The notes under the pieces are model-generated. The model worked only from the letters and a program-made list of their open reading frames with translations. It did no database searches and had not been told where the DNA came from. This document shows, piece after piece, positions 23,465-32,835 of a stretch of DNA of 64,000 bases. The number at the start of each line of letters is the position of its first letter. Within the stretch, counting starts at the first letter, position 1. The stretch comes from Macrocystis pyrifera (lineage: Eukaryota > Sar > Phaeophyceae > Laminariales > Laminariaceae): the NCBI GenBank assembly GCA_031763025.1, contig JASSKH010000020.1, positions 7,690,667 to 7,754,666 of the forward strand, read 5' to 3'. The position numbers and the translations under genes were made by a program.

Positions 23465-24232
23465 GGAGCGTGCTCGGTTGGTATGTCCCTGGCCTCTCAC
23501 AGCTTCCACTTGGACACCGCCTCCTTTTATTTCTTGCCGGCGAAAGCCTTTTTTCTTGATTCCTTTTTTTTTTTCTGTAGATTTTGTGTTGTGTGCGTGC
23601 GTGTACCCAGAGCAAGGCACCGCGGACGAGCCCGGCGCCGTCGCGGGTGTCAGCGGGCGCTGGCGAGTAGACGGAGGGTCGGACGGAGTGCCGTCGCCGT
23701 TTTCGTGGCTAGGCGTTGCGTGTCCATCTAGACGCGAGGCAAGCATGAATGGGCTCTGTCTGACCTCCTGGTGTGGGATGGACATGATGTGTACGAGTCT
23801 GTAAGGGGCGTTTTCGTGTGCAAAATAAAATCCAAGCGGTACTTATTTTTGCGGCCAAGCTGATGTTCAAAGAGATAGCTCCGCAGTCTGAACACCAACA
23901 TTGTCGAGCTGGCGAACGAGGGCCACGGTGAGCACCGGGCTTTCACGCGTGGCGCGCGACGGGGCTCACTGGGGCAGAGAGGGAGAGGAATGCTTTACCC
24001 GGACCGAATCGGTGGCGAGGTGATCGCGAGAGAGGCGGGCAGCGAACGAGGCTGGAAAAAACTCGGCTGTTCGTTTTTTTTTTTTGTTTACCGGCGCAAC
24101 GTTTTCCAACCAGACGGGAAATAATTACTGTACACCAGAGGAAACGAGGATTTCTTTTCTTTCTTAAAATATTCGCTTTCATTCATGGTTTTCGCGGTGC
24201 TGCTGTGCGATGCTGTGCTTTCTCTTTCGTAC
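23465..24232. repeat. Right arm of the large diverged inverted duplication
   Basis: Reverse-orientation partner of 21773-22765. The truncated TIR transposon copy 3 ends exactly at its inner border. Confidence 0.7.
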
Positions 24233-24525
24233 ACATCACAAGAAGTATGTGCGTACGCATGCATGCGGCGTTCGGGATGTTTTCCTGGATGGAGCATGGA
24301 GCTCTTGGCATCTGCAAGTCGCCTGTTTGTACCTAACTGTTGGGATCATCTGTTCCGTCCCACAACTTTCTCGTGAGCGAGCGTAGCCGGCGGAATCTCC
24401 GGCTGCGCGAAGCGCCTCGTACGTCGTACGAGTTCTGCAGCTATATTCATGGCAACTACTACTGTACAGCAGTACTATTATTGCTCTACGTAAGGTGTCT
24501 GCGCAAACTAAAAAATATTGCGATA

Positions 24526-25109
24526 TTTGCTTATTTATTCTTCCGTTACAGACGACTAATCAAAAAAGCCTACGATATCATAATATAATTGCACGAAAAT
24601 GACGAACTTATGCATTTTTGGATAGCGTATCATTCTAGAGCCGTATTTCTGTGATGCGAGATTTGACCGCTGCATTCTGTTCGCCGAAAGCTCTACGGAC
24701 GTTTTGGATCGGCCAAGCTTGCCCCGAGAGTGGCCTCGGGCCATGTCTGCTACCGGCGAGGTTTTGCGAGGAGAATTGGCTGTCGCTGTTGCTGCTGCTG
24801 CTGCTGCATGCCTTTGCTGCCTGCTGCTGCAGCAGATGGATGCTGCCTGCTGCTGCACTTGGCGGACTATTGCTACTGCATGTATGATGCTGCGGTAAGT
24901 GAAGTGTGCTGCTTGCTGCAGTGCTGTTGCTGCAAGCGCTGCTCCAAATAAGCGCTGCTGCCAGCAAGCGCTGCTGCAAGCAAACGCTGCCTCAAGTGGG
25001 CTCTGCTGCATGCAAGCGCTGCTGCAAACAAGAGAACCGCTTCAAGCAAGTGCTGCTGTAAGCGCTGTTGCAAACGCTGTAAGCGCTGTTGCAAGCGCTA
25101 TTGCAAGCG

Positions 25110-25149
<40 letters not shown>

Positions 25150-25575
25150 AAGCGCGTGCACCCTTGCCGCCACGCTCCTCCTGATCTCCGCCGCTGCGAA
25201 CTCTTCTCGGGCGGAGAGGACAACGATTCGGAAGGAGGAGGGCGATCTTCTCGTTGTGGCGGCGTTGGTTGCACATCAAGTGTCGAGGAACGCACGATAG
25301 ACCGCACTTCTGCCTGTTGGTGCTTGCTGCTGCTTTCTGCTTCTGCAGCTTGCTGGTGCATGCTGCTGCTGCTGGCCGCTGCGGGCAGGTACTTCTGCTT
25401 GCACGAAATCTGCTCTTCCTGCAAGTGCTGCCGCTAATGCAAGCGTTTTTTCTTCCAGCATTAGAATCCAACATTATTTTGGCGTCATTTTTGTCTACTA
25501 CCATTATGCGCATGCCGGAAGGTTTTCAAATGTGACTTATCTTTCCGACGGAAATCCTTGATGAACAAAAATACG
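24526..25575. repeat. CTG/GCAAGCG-rich dispersed element, copy 1
   Basis: It is collinear with 40788-41840, with non-repetitive edges (TTCCGTTACAGACGACTAATC on the left, ATGCGCATGCCGGAAGGTTTTC on the right) around an interior of CTG runs and GCAAGCGCTGCTGCAA-like units. Reading frames in it are repeat-driven and not taken as genes. Confidence 0.7.
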
Positions 25576-27670
25576 CGGGCACCATGCTGCTGTGCTGATA
25601 CTGGTGTAGTACACTCCACAGCAGTACACAGCTCACAGCAGGTACCGGTGTGTATGTGCATATGTATAGGTATGTTTGTGAATTTTTCGTACTTTTTCGA
25701 ACTTTATCTCTTCAAACGAGCACTTTTTGGCAAAACGCCGAGTAGTCGACACGGAAAGCCCAACCTGACACATTGGTCGAGGTCCGGGCGCGATGCGTGC
25801 GGTGTGGAGCGCGTGGCAAGCCCTCAAAGTTTTTTTTTGTTCGGCGGGAGCGGACAAGACGGATTTCCCTGGTTTGTGCAGTACGAGAGGCCCTTGTTTT
25901 GTACGGTACGTACCGGCAAAATGTTGCCTGTTTTTTTCCCTAGGCTCTCATGAGCACACGCCCCAGACATGTATGCTACCGGGTAGGCAATAGACAACAA
26001 GCACAGCAGTAGTAGTGCACAACGGTACAACGCTGACGCCCTTGCGCCGTGCGTGTGTCACACACACACACCCATATGCGCTGTATTGCTGTGGCGCTGT
26101 GGCTGGTTGTGTTTGTGGGAGCCTGCGGTCCGTAGTCCACCGTCTGCCTCTCTTATCTGCTGCACTTGTGTGTGACAGGTCCACGCACACTCTGGGAGGT
26201 ATTGTAAGGACCGTTTGAAGTAAATATACGTACCTCAGCTGTGCTTATACTTGCGACTTTTTTTTTTTTTTTTTTGCTTGCCCGAGGGACACCCCAGAAA
26301 CCTGAACATCAGACAACACGAACACAAACAACGTTACAACCCCGCCTATTGGTAGCAACACTAGCTGCAGCAGCGGGACACACCACGCGCGTGTCGCAGG
26401 TCTGTTCTGTGGTGCACTGCTACGGCTAGTTGCTTTCTCGGAGGCTGCGGTCAGTCATCTGTCATCACCACCTCTCTCTCTCGCTTCTGCTGTGCTGCTG
26501 CTGCTGCTGTGCATGTGTGTGTGCGGTGTAGTACCTGCTACCAGATAATATGGATATCTCGTGGTATGGTAAAACGGTCACATTGCCCGATTTTGGACTT
26601 GGAGGCGCAAGTTCAATCCTCGTAGAGATCACGTCTGTTTTGTTTTGACTTTTTTATTAAAAATATGTCATGTACGTGACCCAGCCAACACAGACAACAA
26701 AACGGCACATGAGCAGTGCAGGGCGCGTGTCCTATAACCAGCTGGCTATAACGCCATGATATATATACACGCCTGCCGTCCGTCAGCAGAGCAGGAAGCA
26801 ACACCACACGCGTGTGCGGTAGTTTTTCCGTGCCGTACTGCTGTGGCTTCCTGTTAAATACCGCTGTGTTTGTTTTTTTGTTATCGGGCCTTGCGACCTG
26901 CGAAGCTGGGGGTCTCTCCTGTTGTGTGAGGCATGCATGCTGCCGCAGGTGCAACAGCGCTGCTGCTCCTGCTGCTGCGGTGCGATTTTCGTGAGCATCC
27001 CGAGTGTGGTCGAGAGTTCCAGCCCCTTCTTCGGTGCATTTTTTTGTTTTGCGCCCTTTTCTGCTTCTGTTAATGTTCTCCCACCGCTGTACTGCTGTAT
27101 TCCACGTGCCTCGTGTGTGTGTGCGGTGTGTGCCGTGTGTCGTGGATGGAGTGCTTCGTATCCTTTTTTTTTTTGTGGTAGGCAGTTCTCGGTTTCTGTG
27201 CGGAAGAGGCGTGTTCTTCGCCGTGAGCGCCGCAGCAGAGACATGCATTAACGTGGTGGCAAATATGAGACAATGTTAGGCGAGATCACTAAGAAGATGT
27301 GTATATCGAGCGAACCCAGTCAATGGTATCGGTTCCGCACTATTTCCGTGTATGTTATGGTCCCTCAACAAAACAGCTGCAGTTCTAAAAGGGGGTCTAC
27401 TGCTGCTGCTGCACGCGTCTATATTGTACAGCAGCAATATCCAGATATTTCGTTGCGTCGTGCTTTTGCATCGTACCCTATGTGGTACGATAACTTGCGA
27501 TATCGCGTGCTGTATCGTTTTTATTAATAGTGTATTTTTGCTCCACTCCCCTGGGCACGTCCCGGAGGTGAAACCTTGCATCCCGTACAGCGTACAGCAG
27601 CGCCGGTTCGCAACAGGTCTGCGCGGTCGTAGAGTCTGTCTGTGTCAAGCCTGCGTTATCGTATGAACTA
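25576..27670. other. No gene recognised
   Basis: Contains short CA/GT and CTG microsatellites and the tRNA-Gln-like sequence. Frames on both strands are short and mutually overlapping. Confidence 0.5.
26553..26632 (+). tRNA. tRNA-Gln(UUG)-like sequence, probably a pseudogene or SINE head
   Basis: ATCTC and GAGAT can form most of an acceptor stem, GTTCAATCC is a canonical T-loop, and the anticodon loop position reads TTTTGGA. The anticodon stem has mismatches and the D-arm is irregular, so it is unlikely to be functional. Confidence 0.3.
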
Positions 27671-27775
27671 TTACGGGGGGTCGTAGTAAACAGGACCAAA
27701 CATTGTTAGTGAAAATTGGTAAATATATGGGTTTTTGTGTGTACCGTAGGTCCTATTTACTATGGTCCCCCGTAA
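27671..27775 (+). mobile_element. Palindromic MITE copy 8
   Basis: Same family, plus orientation. Only 67 bp separate it from copy 9, which is inverted relative to it. Confidence 0.9.
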
Positions 27776-27842
27776 TGGGTAGGAACCCTTTTACTGTGGG
27801 ACTACAGTCCCGTTTGGGGACAAACCACTCCAATTCTGGTTG

Positions 27843-27949
27843 TTACGGGGGGTCCATAGTTAATAGGACCTATGGTATACATAAAAATCCTGTATATTTA
27901 CCTATTTTTTCTAACAATATTTGGTCCTGTTTACTATGGACCCCCGTAA
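27843..27949 (-). mobile_element. Palindromic MITE copy 9
   Basis: Same family, minus orientation, close inverted neighbour of copy 8. Its flanks are TG and CA. Confidence 0.9.
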
Positions 27950-28717
27950 CAGTTTGTCATTTAAAGGGTGAAAAGGGTTGATACGATGTGAGACCTATGC
28001 CAATCGAAGCGAAGAAAGCGAAGTATCAATAAAAAGATTGAGTTCCAAAGATACCCACCAAAAAAAAAAAAAAATAGAACACGCTTCCTATGGGCACGTT
28101 TAGAAAAAGAAAAAAAAAGTTCCCAACTTTTGGAAAAAAGCCCGAAAAAAGCAAATCCGGGGCCGATGTTGGGCCAAGATCGGCTAGAGAAAAACTCAGG
28201 CCTATCTTCGTGGTGGTTCGAAGCGGCGAGATTCCGAGTCCTCGACAGACGTCGATCGACTAAACCAACGATTGCGTCATGAATTCTGAACGGAGTGCGC
28301 TCGTTAGGGGCTCCGACCCACACCCTTGGGTCACCGTCTTCACACAATGGCCAGTGACGGGTGGCGGGCGCTGGTCAGGCGTACGACAAAAATACAATTA
28401 GCCGCTGGTGTGCACTAAACAAAAGACAAAATTTCTCGATCCGCCTCGAATGGCAAAAAACAGGCTTTTTTTTCTGGTTTGGGAAGATACCGCAGGACGC
28501 CGCGGGCAAGCTCTCGCCCCCTAGAGCATCTATCCACTTTCTATCTTCGACGCCGTCGTCTATACTCATTGGCCTTGCCCGACACCAAGCGGGTTGGCCG
28601 TGGGCTGAGGCTAGATCGAGATCGAGCATCTGTCGTCGCACGAGCTGATTTTTATCAGCGCGTTGACAATTTGCAACGAGAGAAAACAAGTTTCTCCCCT
28701 TTGGCACACACACCTAG

Positions 28718-28845
28718 TGCAGGCAATTTATGTCTGGTCGATGGGTGAAAGCCCGACGTGCTCCGTGCCGGCACTGTAAGGACGCGAGTGTCTATGGTTA
28801 TACGACGACGGCCATCCATGATAATGAGTACACCCCCCCCCTCCC
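28718..28845 (+). repeat. Poly-C-tailed dispersed element
   Basis: Diverged body (GGGTGAAAGCCCGACGTGCTCC) ending GATAATGAGTACACCCC. Confidence 0.7.
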
Positions 28846-28936
28846 CCTCGATACGTACGCCTCCCTCTAACTCCCCTCTCCCTCCTCATCTCTTCACTCA
28901 TCCCCCCTCCCCTATCGTCCCTTAATCCCCCCCCCC

Positions 28937-29212
28937 TCCTACCTCCGTCTCGAAAGGGATGCGTGGTGAATGCTCGAGTGACTCAGGCAAGCAACAAATG
29001 AGTACGCCCCCCCCCCCCCCCTCCCCCCCCCCCCTCCTACCTCCGTCTCGAAAGGGATGCGTGGTCAATGGTTAAATGACTAAGGCAAGCAACAAATCAG
29101 TACGCCCCCTTCCCCCCCCCCCCTCCTACCTCCGTCTCGAAAGGGATGCGTGGTCAATGTTTGAATGACAAAGGCAAGCAACAAATGAGAACCCCCCCCC
29201 CCTCCCTCCTAC
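28937..29212 (+). repeat. Three tandem units of the short poly-C repeat
   Basis: Units of about 90 bp read CCTACCTCCGTCTCGAAAGG, GATGCGTGGTCAATG, GGCAAGCAACAAATGAGTAC and then a C tract. Each C tract leads directly into the next unit. Confidence 0.8.
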
Positions 29213-29271
29213 CTTTGAGTCCCCTCTTAAAAGCCTTTTTAGTACTGCAGTCCCGTTTTGGAGACAAAGTA

Positions 29272-29376
29272 TTACGGGGGACCATAGTAAATAGGACCAA
29301 TTATTGTTGGTAAAAAAAGGTAAATATATAGGTGTTTATGTGTACTGTAGGTCCTATTTACTATGGTCCCCCGAAA
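29272..29376 (+). mobile_element. Palindromic MITE copy 10
   Basis: Same family, plus orientation, with TA on the left and right end CCGAAA. It follows the tandem poly-C repeat. Confidence 0.9.
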
Positions 29377-29756
29377 CAGAGTTTTGAGTATTTGTCCCCA
29401 GAACGGAGCTGCTGTCCTGACTCAGGGCGAAGTAGATGCGCAGATGTCCGTGTGGCAAAGCAATAGGGAGTAGAATCTACACACTGGGAGATTGTGAAGT
29501 GTACAAGGAGGAAGGGACGGGATGTGTCAGAGGAGATGAGGAAGATAGACGACTGCGCTGTGGAGGAGTTTTGTTACGCTTAAAGATGGATAGAAGCGAG
29601 AGAACGATCGCTTTTCCAGGAGATAGATGGTGGCCACAGGCGGCGAAACAGGAAGGGGATAAGATTTTGAGGAACTTTTCTGCGTAAATGTATGGAAACA
29701 ACGCCATGAGCGCTCCAATTGTTGGATGTGTTTCAATTCGGAGTGGAAACGGTGCT

Positions 29757-29843
29757 CCGCCTCGAAAGGGGTGCGTGGTCAACGTTAAAAGGACCAAGGT
29801 AAGCAACCAAAGCAACAAATGAGTACCCCCCCCCCCCCCCCCC
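29757..29843 (+). repeat. Single short poly-C repeat just upstream of the Ser/Asp-rich exon
   Basis: It reads CCTCGAAAGGGGTGCGTGG, then AACAAATGAGTACCCCC and a C tract. The next partial unit (ACCTCCCTCGAAAG) supplies the splice acceptor of the exon at 29915. Confidence 0.65.
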
Positions 29844-29914
29844 TCCCCCTTCACCTCATACCCCCCTCCCCCCCCTCTCCCACCCTCCCACCCTGCTCAT
29901 ACCTCCCTCGAAAG

Positions 29915-30732
29915 GAGTCCATACTGGACTCTCTCGGCCGCACCGACCTTCGCGCCATCGACGATGGCCTCAAAGGCCTCAGCTCCAACACCAAGTCAGA
30001 CCTGGCCCTGAGGGGCTTCAGCGACGACGACTCCGACTCCGATTCGGATTCTTCCGAATCGGATTCCGACTATGTTGTTTCCGATTCCGATTCCTCGCGA
30101 AGGCGGCGGCGGCGGCCGCTGATGGAGACAGCCGAGCCTGAAAAAATGACGGCTGCTGCTGCAGCTACTGCTACTCCTGCTTCCGCTACTGATTCGGCAG
30201 CTGGTAGTGGTGCTGCTACCAGTGCCGCTGCTCCCGCTCCTGCTTTCGGAAGGCGACCGAGTAAGGGTAAGATCGGGGGGGCACCACCGGGGGCGGGGGT
30301 GGGGGCGGGGGTAGCAGCGGCAGCAGCAGCAGCAAGGCCAGGAACAACGGGAAGACCACCGCGGCGAGGAGAGCTGTGGAGGAAGACAGGCGACCGTCGA
30401 CGCCCTCCGTGGTGGCGAGCGCCATCCGACACGCCTCCAGCGTAAACGAGGGGATCGGGGTTGCGGCGGCGGTGGCAGCGGCGGCGGCGGAGGCTACGGG
30501 CTCGAAAAACAAGGGCAAAGGGAAAGGAAAAGGGAGGGGAGGGGGGGTGGGAGCAGCGGCGGCGGTGGGGGCAGGGGGAGGGGCAGGAGGAGGGGGGGGC
30601 GCGGGAGGGTCGAGGCACAGCGGGAAGGGAGGGAAGCGGAAAGGGGCGAACTCTGCACCTTTGCAGCAGCTTGCGCGGGTGTCTATTGATGGTGCCAGTG
30701 GCGGCGGCGAGGACAGCGACAGCGATCGAGAG
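29915..30732 (+). CDS. Long exon of an acidic Ser/Asp-rich, low-complexity protein (internal frame break)
   Basis: The acceptor CTCGAAAG is followed by ESILDSLGRTDLRAIDDGLK, a structured-looking start. Next comes a Ser-Asp repeat (about 30015-30095), an Arg6 cluster, Ala/Pro/Thr-rich sequence, then a Lys/Gly-rich basic region (about 30505-30655) and EDSDSDRE at a good donor (GAG|GTGAGG). The first part reads in one frame to about 30268 and the rest in another from about 30311. The switch falls in G-runs (30276-30311), so either one base is missing or two extra in the assembly, or a small G-rich intron is used. The phase-0 donor fits the next exon at 32070. Charged disordered proteins like this are often nuclear, but no family is recognised. 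Exons upstream of 29915 were not found. Confidence 0.5.
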
Positions 30733-30842
30733 GTGAGGCAATGAGGGGCTAGGAGGGTGGGGGGCGGCGCGGGGGGGGGGGGGCGCGGTATGTAGTGTTC
30801 AAACGACCAGACCTTGCTTTAAAAGAAAGTTCACCCCTGAGA

Positions 30843-31046
30843 CAGATCATCCGCAGATCGTCCACAGATCATCTACAGATCGATGTACAGATCGTCTACA
30901 GATCATCTACAGATCGTCTACAGATCATCTACAGATCGTCTACAGATCGTCTACAGATCATCTACAGATCGTCTACAGATTGTCTATAGATCGTCCACAG
31001 ATCGTCTACAGATCGTCTACAGATCGTCCACAGATCATCTACGGAT
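30843..31046. repeat. 11-bp satellite (ACAGATCATCT / ACAGATCGTCT)
   Basis: About 18 units alternate A and G at one position, with occasional CCACAG variants. It lies in the putative intron 30733-32069. A (GATA)n tract follows at 31217-31254. Confidence 0.9.
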
Positions 31047-31223
31047 CATGATTTAGATCGTACCGGGAAGATACATGCGCCATCTGAATAACCTGGCTCT
31101 CACTGTGACGGGTGAAAGCCGTAATATCTGAATCGTCTGGCACACGTTTACTGGGCTGTATCTGTGTTTGTATAGATCCTGCGCAGCACGTCAGAACGGC
31201 AGGTTAGGGGCTGAATGATCTAC

Positions 31224-31257
<34 letters not shown>

Positions 31258-31615
31258 GATCATGATCTGTCCGTCCGCCGTGTGAAATGGTTGATAGTCC
31301 GCACTATTCCGGGTGGGCTTAGGTACAGCAGTAATCGGGACCCACGACTGGCCCCAAAAAATACGTATCTCCCTATGTATGTCCACACACCGCATTTAGT
31401 TTGAAAGTTCTGAACATTTACTGTTCCCCCCCCCCCCCCCCCCGTAGACTAGGGAGGGGGCTAGAGGGTGGGACACGGGGCGCGGGGCGCAGCGGTGTCT
31501 ACGGCGTGACCCGGCTTGGACGAAAGGGTTGATACTCCACACTAACTCCTCGTTACATCTGCATTTTCCGGGAAATTTCCCAGGCGGTTGGGGTCAGGGT
31601 TAGCACGCGCAGAGA

Positions 31616-31654
<39 letters not shown>

Positions 31655-31735
31655 GCGAAAGAGAAGGAGAGAGGGGGGGGGGGGAGGGAGGGGTAGGGGT
31701 AGGGGTAGGGAGGGTTGTGTGTGTAGGATAGTGAA

Positions 31736-31766
<31 letters not shown>

Positions 31767-32069
31767 AGAGAGCAGGGTACAAGGAAAGTGTTTGGACGCT
31801 CGAAATTGTGGACTCCCCACCGCCGTCTCGCCCGATCCCATCCGACCGGTGCTCGACACTACTGGTTTGTACGAGACGGTTTCCTTGTCGAAGGTAGCCT
31901 TGGTTTGTTTGGGTATTCGTTTCTTTGTTCCTTTGTTTGTTTTGTTTCGTTTTGTTTTGTTTGCGTTGTCTTATTTGGTTCTGCTTTTTTTTCGCATGTT
32001 TCTGTGCTGTGCGTGGTGCTTCGTTGTGTGTGTTTTTTTTTTTTTGTATCCCGCTGGGGTCGCGCGAAG

Positions 32070-32145
32070 GCTCCGTGGGCTGTCATCAAGGTTCGCTCGG
32101 AGACAGACATCATCAAGTCCCTGGACCCTCGGTATTTCGACGAAG
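32070..32145 (+). CDS. Short exon, probable continuation of the Ser/Asp-rich gene
   Basis: After a T13 tract and AG at 32068-32069, the sequence reads APWAVIKVRSETDIIKSLDP then RYFDE and a donor GAAG|GTGTGT (phase 1). The peptide has normal residue composition, unlike its surroundings, and its entry phase matches the exon ending at 30732. I do not recognise the domain. The gene would continue beyond the gap at 32332-32431, where I find no further exon. Confidence 0.5.
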
Positions 32146-32164
32146 GTGTGTACCGTATGCCGAC

Positions 32165-32331
32165 ATCTGTTTGCAGATAGACCATCATATATCTACAGAT
32201 ATATCATGATCATCTATCTACAGATAGATCACCATCATCTGCCTACAGATAAATCATCATCTATCTACAGATAGATAATCATTGTCTATCCACACATGGA
32301 TCATCTACAAATCATTTGCAGATATATCATC
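32165..32331. repeat. Degenerate CTACAGATAGATCATCAT satellite running into the gap
   Basis: Looser relative of the 11-bp satellite, mixing CTACAGATA with ATCATCAT. It stops at the 100-N gap, which the repeat probably caused. Confidence 0.8.
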
Positions 32332-32431
32332 NNNNNNNNNNNNNNNNNNNNNNNNNNNNNNNNNNNNNNNNNNNNNNNNNNNNNNNNNNNNNNNNNNNNN
32401 NNNNNNNNNNNNNNNNNNNNNNNNNNNNNNN
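32332..32431. other. Assembly gap (100 N)
   Basis: Exactly 100 N. It lies between satellite-like sequence and tRNA-like palindromes. Confidence 0.99.
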
Positions 32432-32835
32432 TTAGGTTAAACCACTGACCCCCCTCAGTCAGTGCTGACTAAGTAGCTCCACTCAGTCAGTGCTGACTGA
32501 GTAGCTCAGTGGTCTATCATCTATAATCGAACGAAAGAAGTACCTTTGGGCTCGATACGGCCTCCCGCCGATGGGATCTTCCGGGGTTGACCAAGCCCCT
32601 AATCAGCGCCTGATATTCCTTCCTATTGTCCCCCTCCCTAGTCGTGCGTTCTTTTATTAAAGTGGTTCACCCCACTTGATTTCGCCTTTTCTACCCCCGC
32701 AGAAAAAGCGGAAATACGACGTTTGGCGGGACTCGAACCCCGGACTTCTTTTGTTCGTTTATGAAGGATAAACCACTGAGAAACTCAGTCAACGCTGACT
32801 GAGTAGCTCATGGTCTATCCTTTAAAATTTCGAAC
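32432..32835. repeat. Palindromic tRNA-like repeats after the gap
   Basis: CTCAGTCAGTGCTGACTGAG-type hairpins occur three times. TAGCTCAGTGGTCTATC (A-box-like) appears on plus near 32510, and the reverse strand near 32735-32800 has TTTCTCAGTGGTTTATCC followed by GGGGTTCGAGTCCCGCC (B-box-like). Confidence 0.55.

Noticed and set aside
24635-25011. Leu/Gln/Ser-rich minus-strand proteins in the CTG element
   Set aside because: The similarity between the two element copies is at the DNA level and includes frame-breaking indels.
28937-29212. CRISPR-like array of CTCGAAAGGGATGCG repeats
   Set aside because: The whole ~90-bp unit is repeated, C tract included; there are no unique spacers, and the window is eukaryotic.
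30843-31046. CRISPR-like array
   Set aside because: Units are 11 bp and contiguous with no spacers; it is a satellite.
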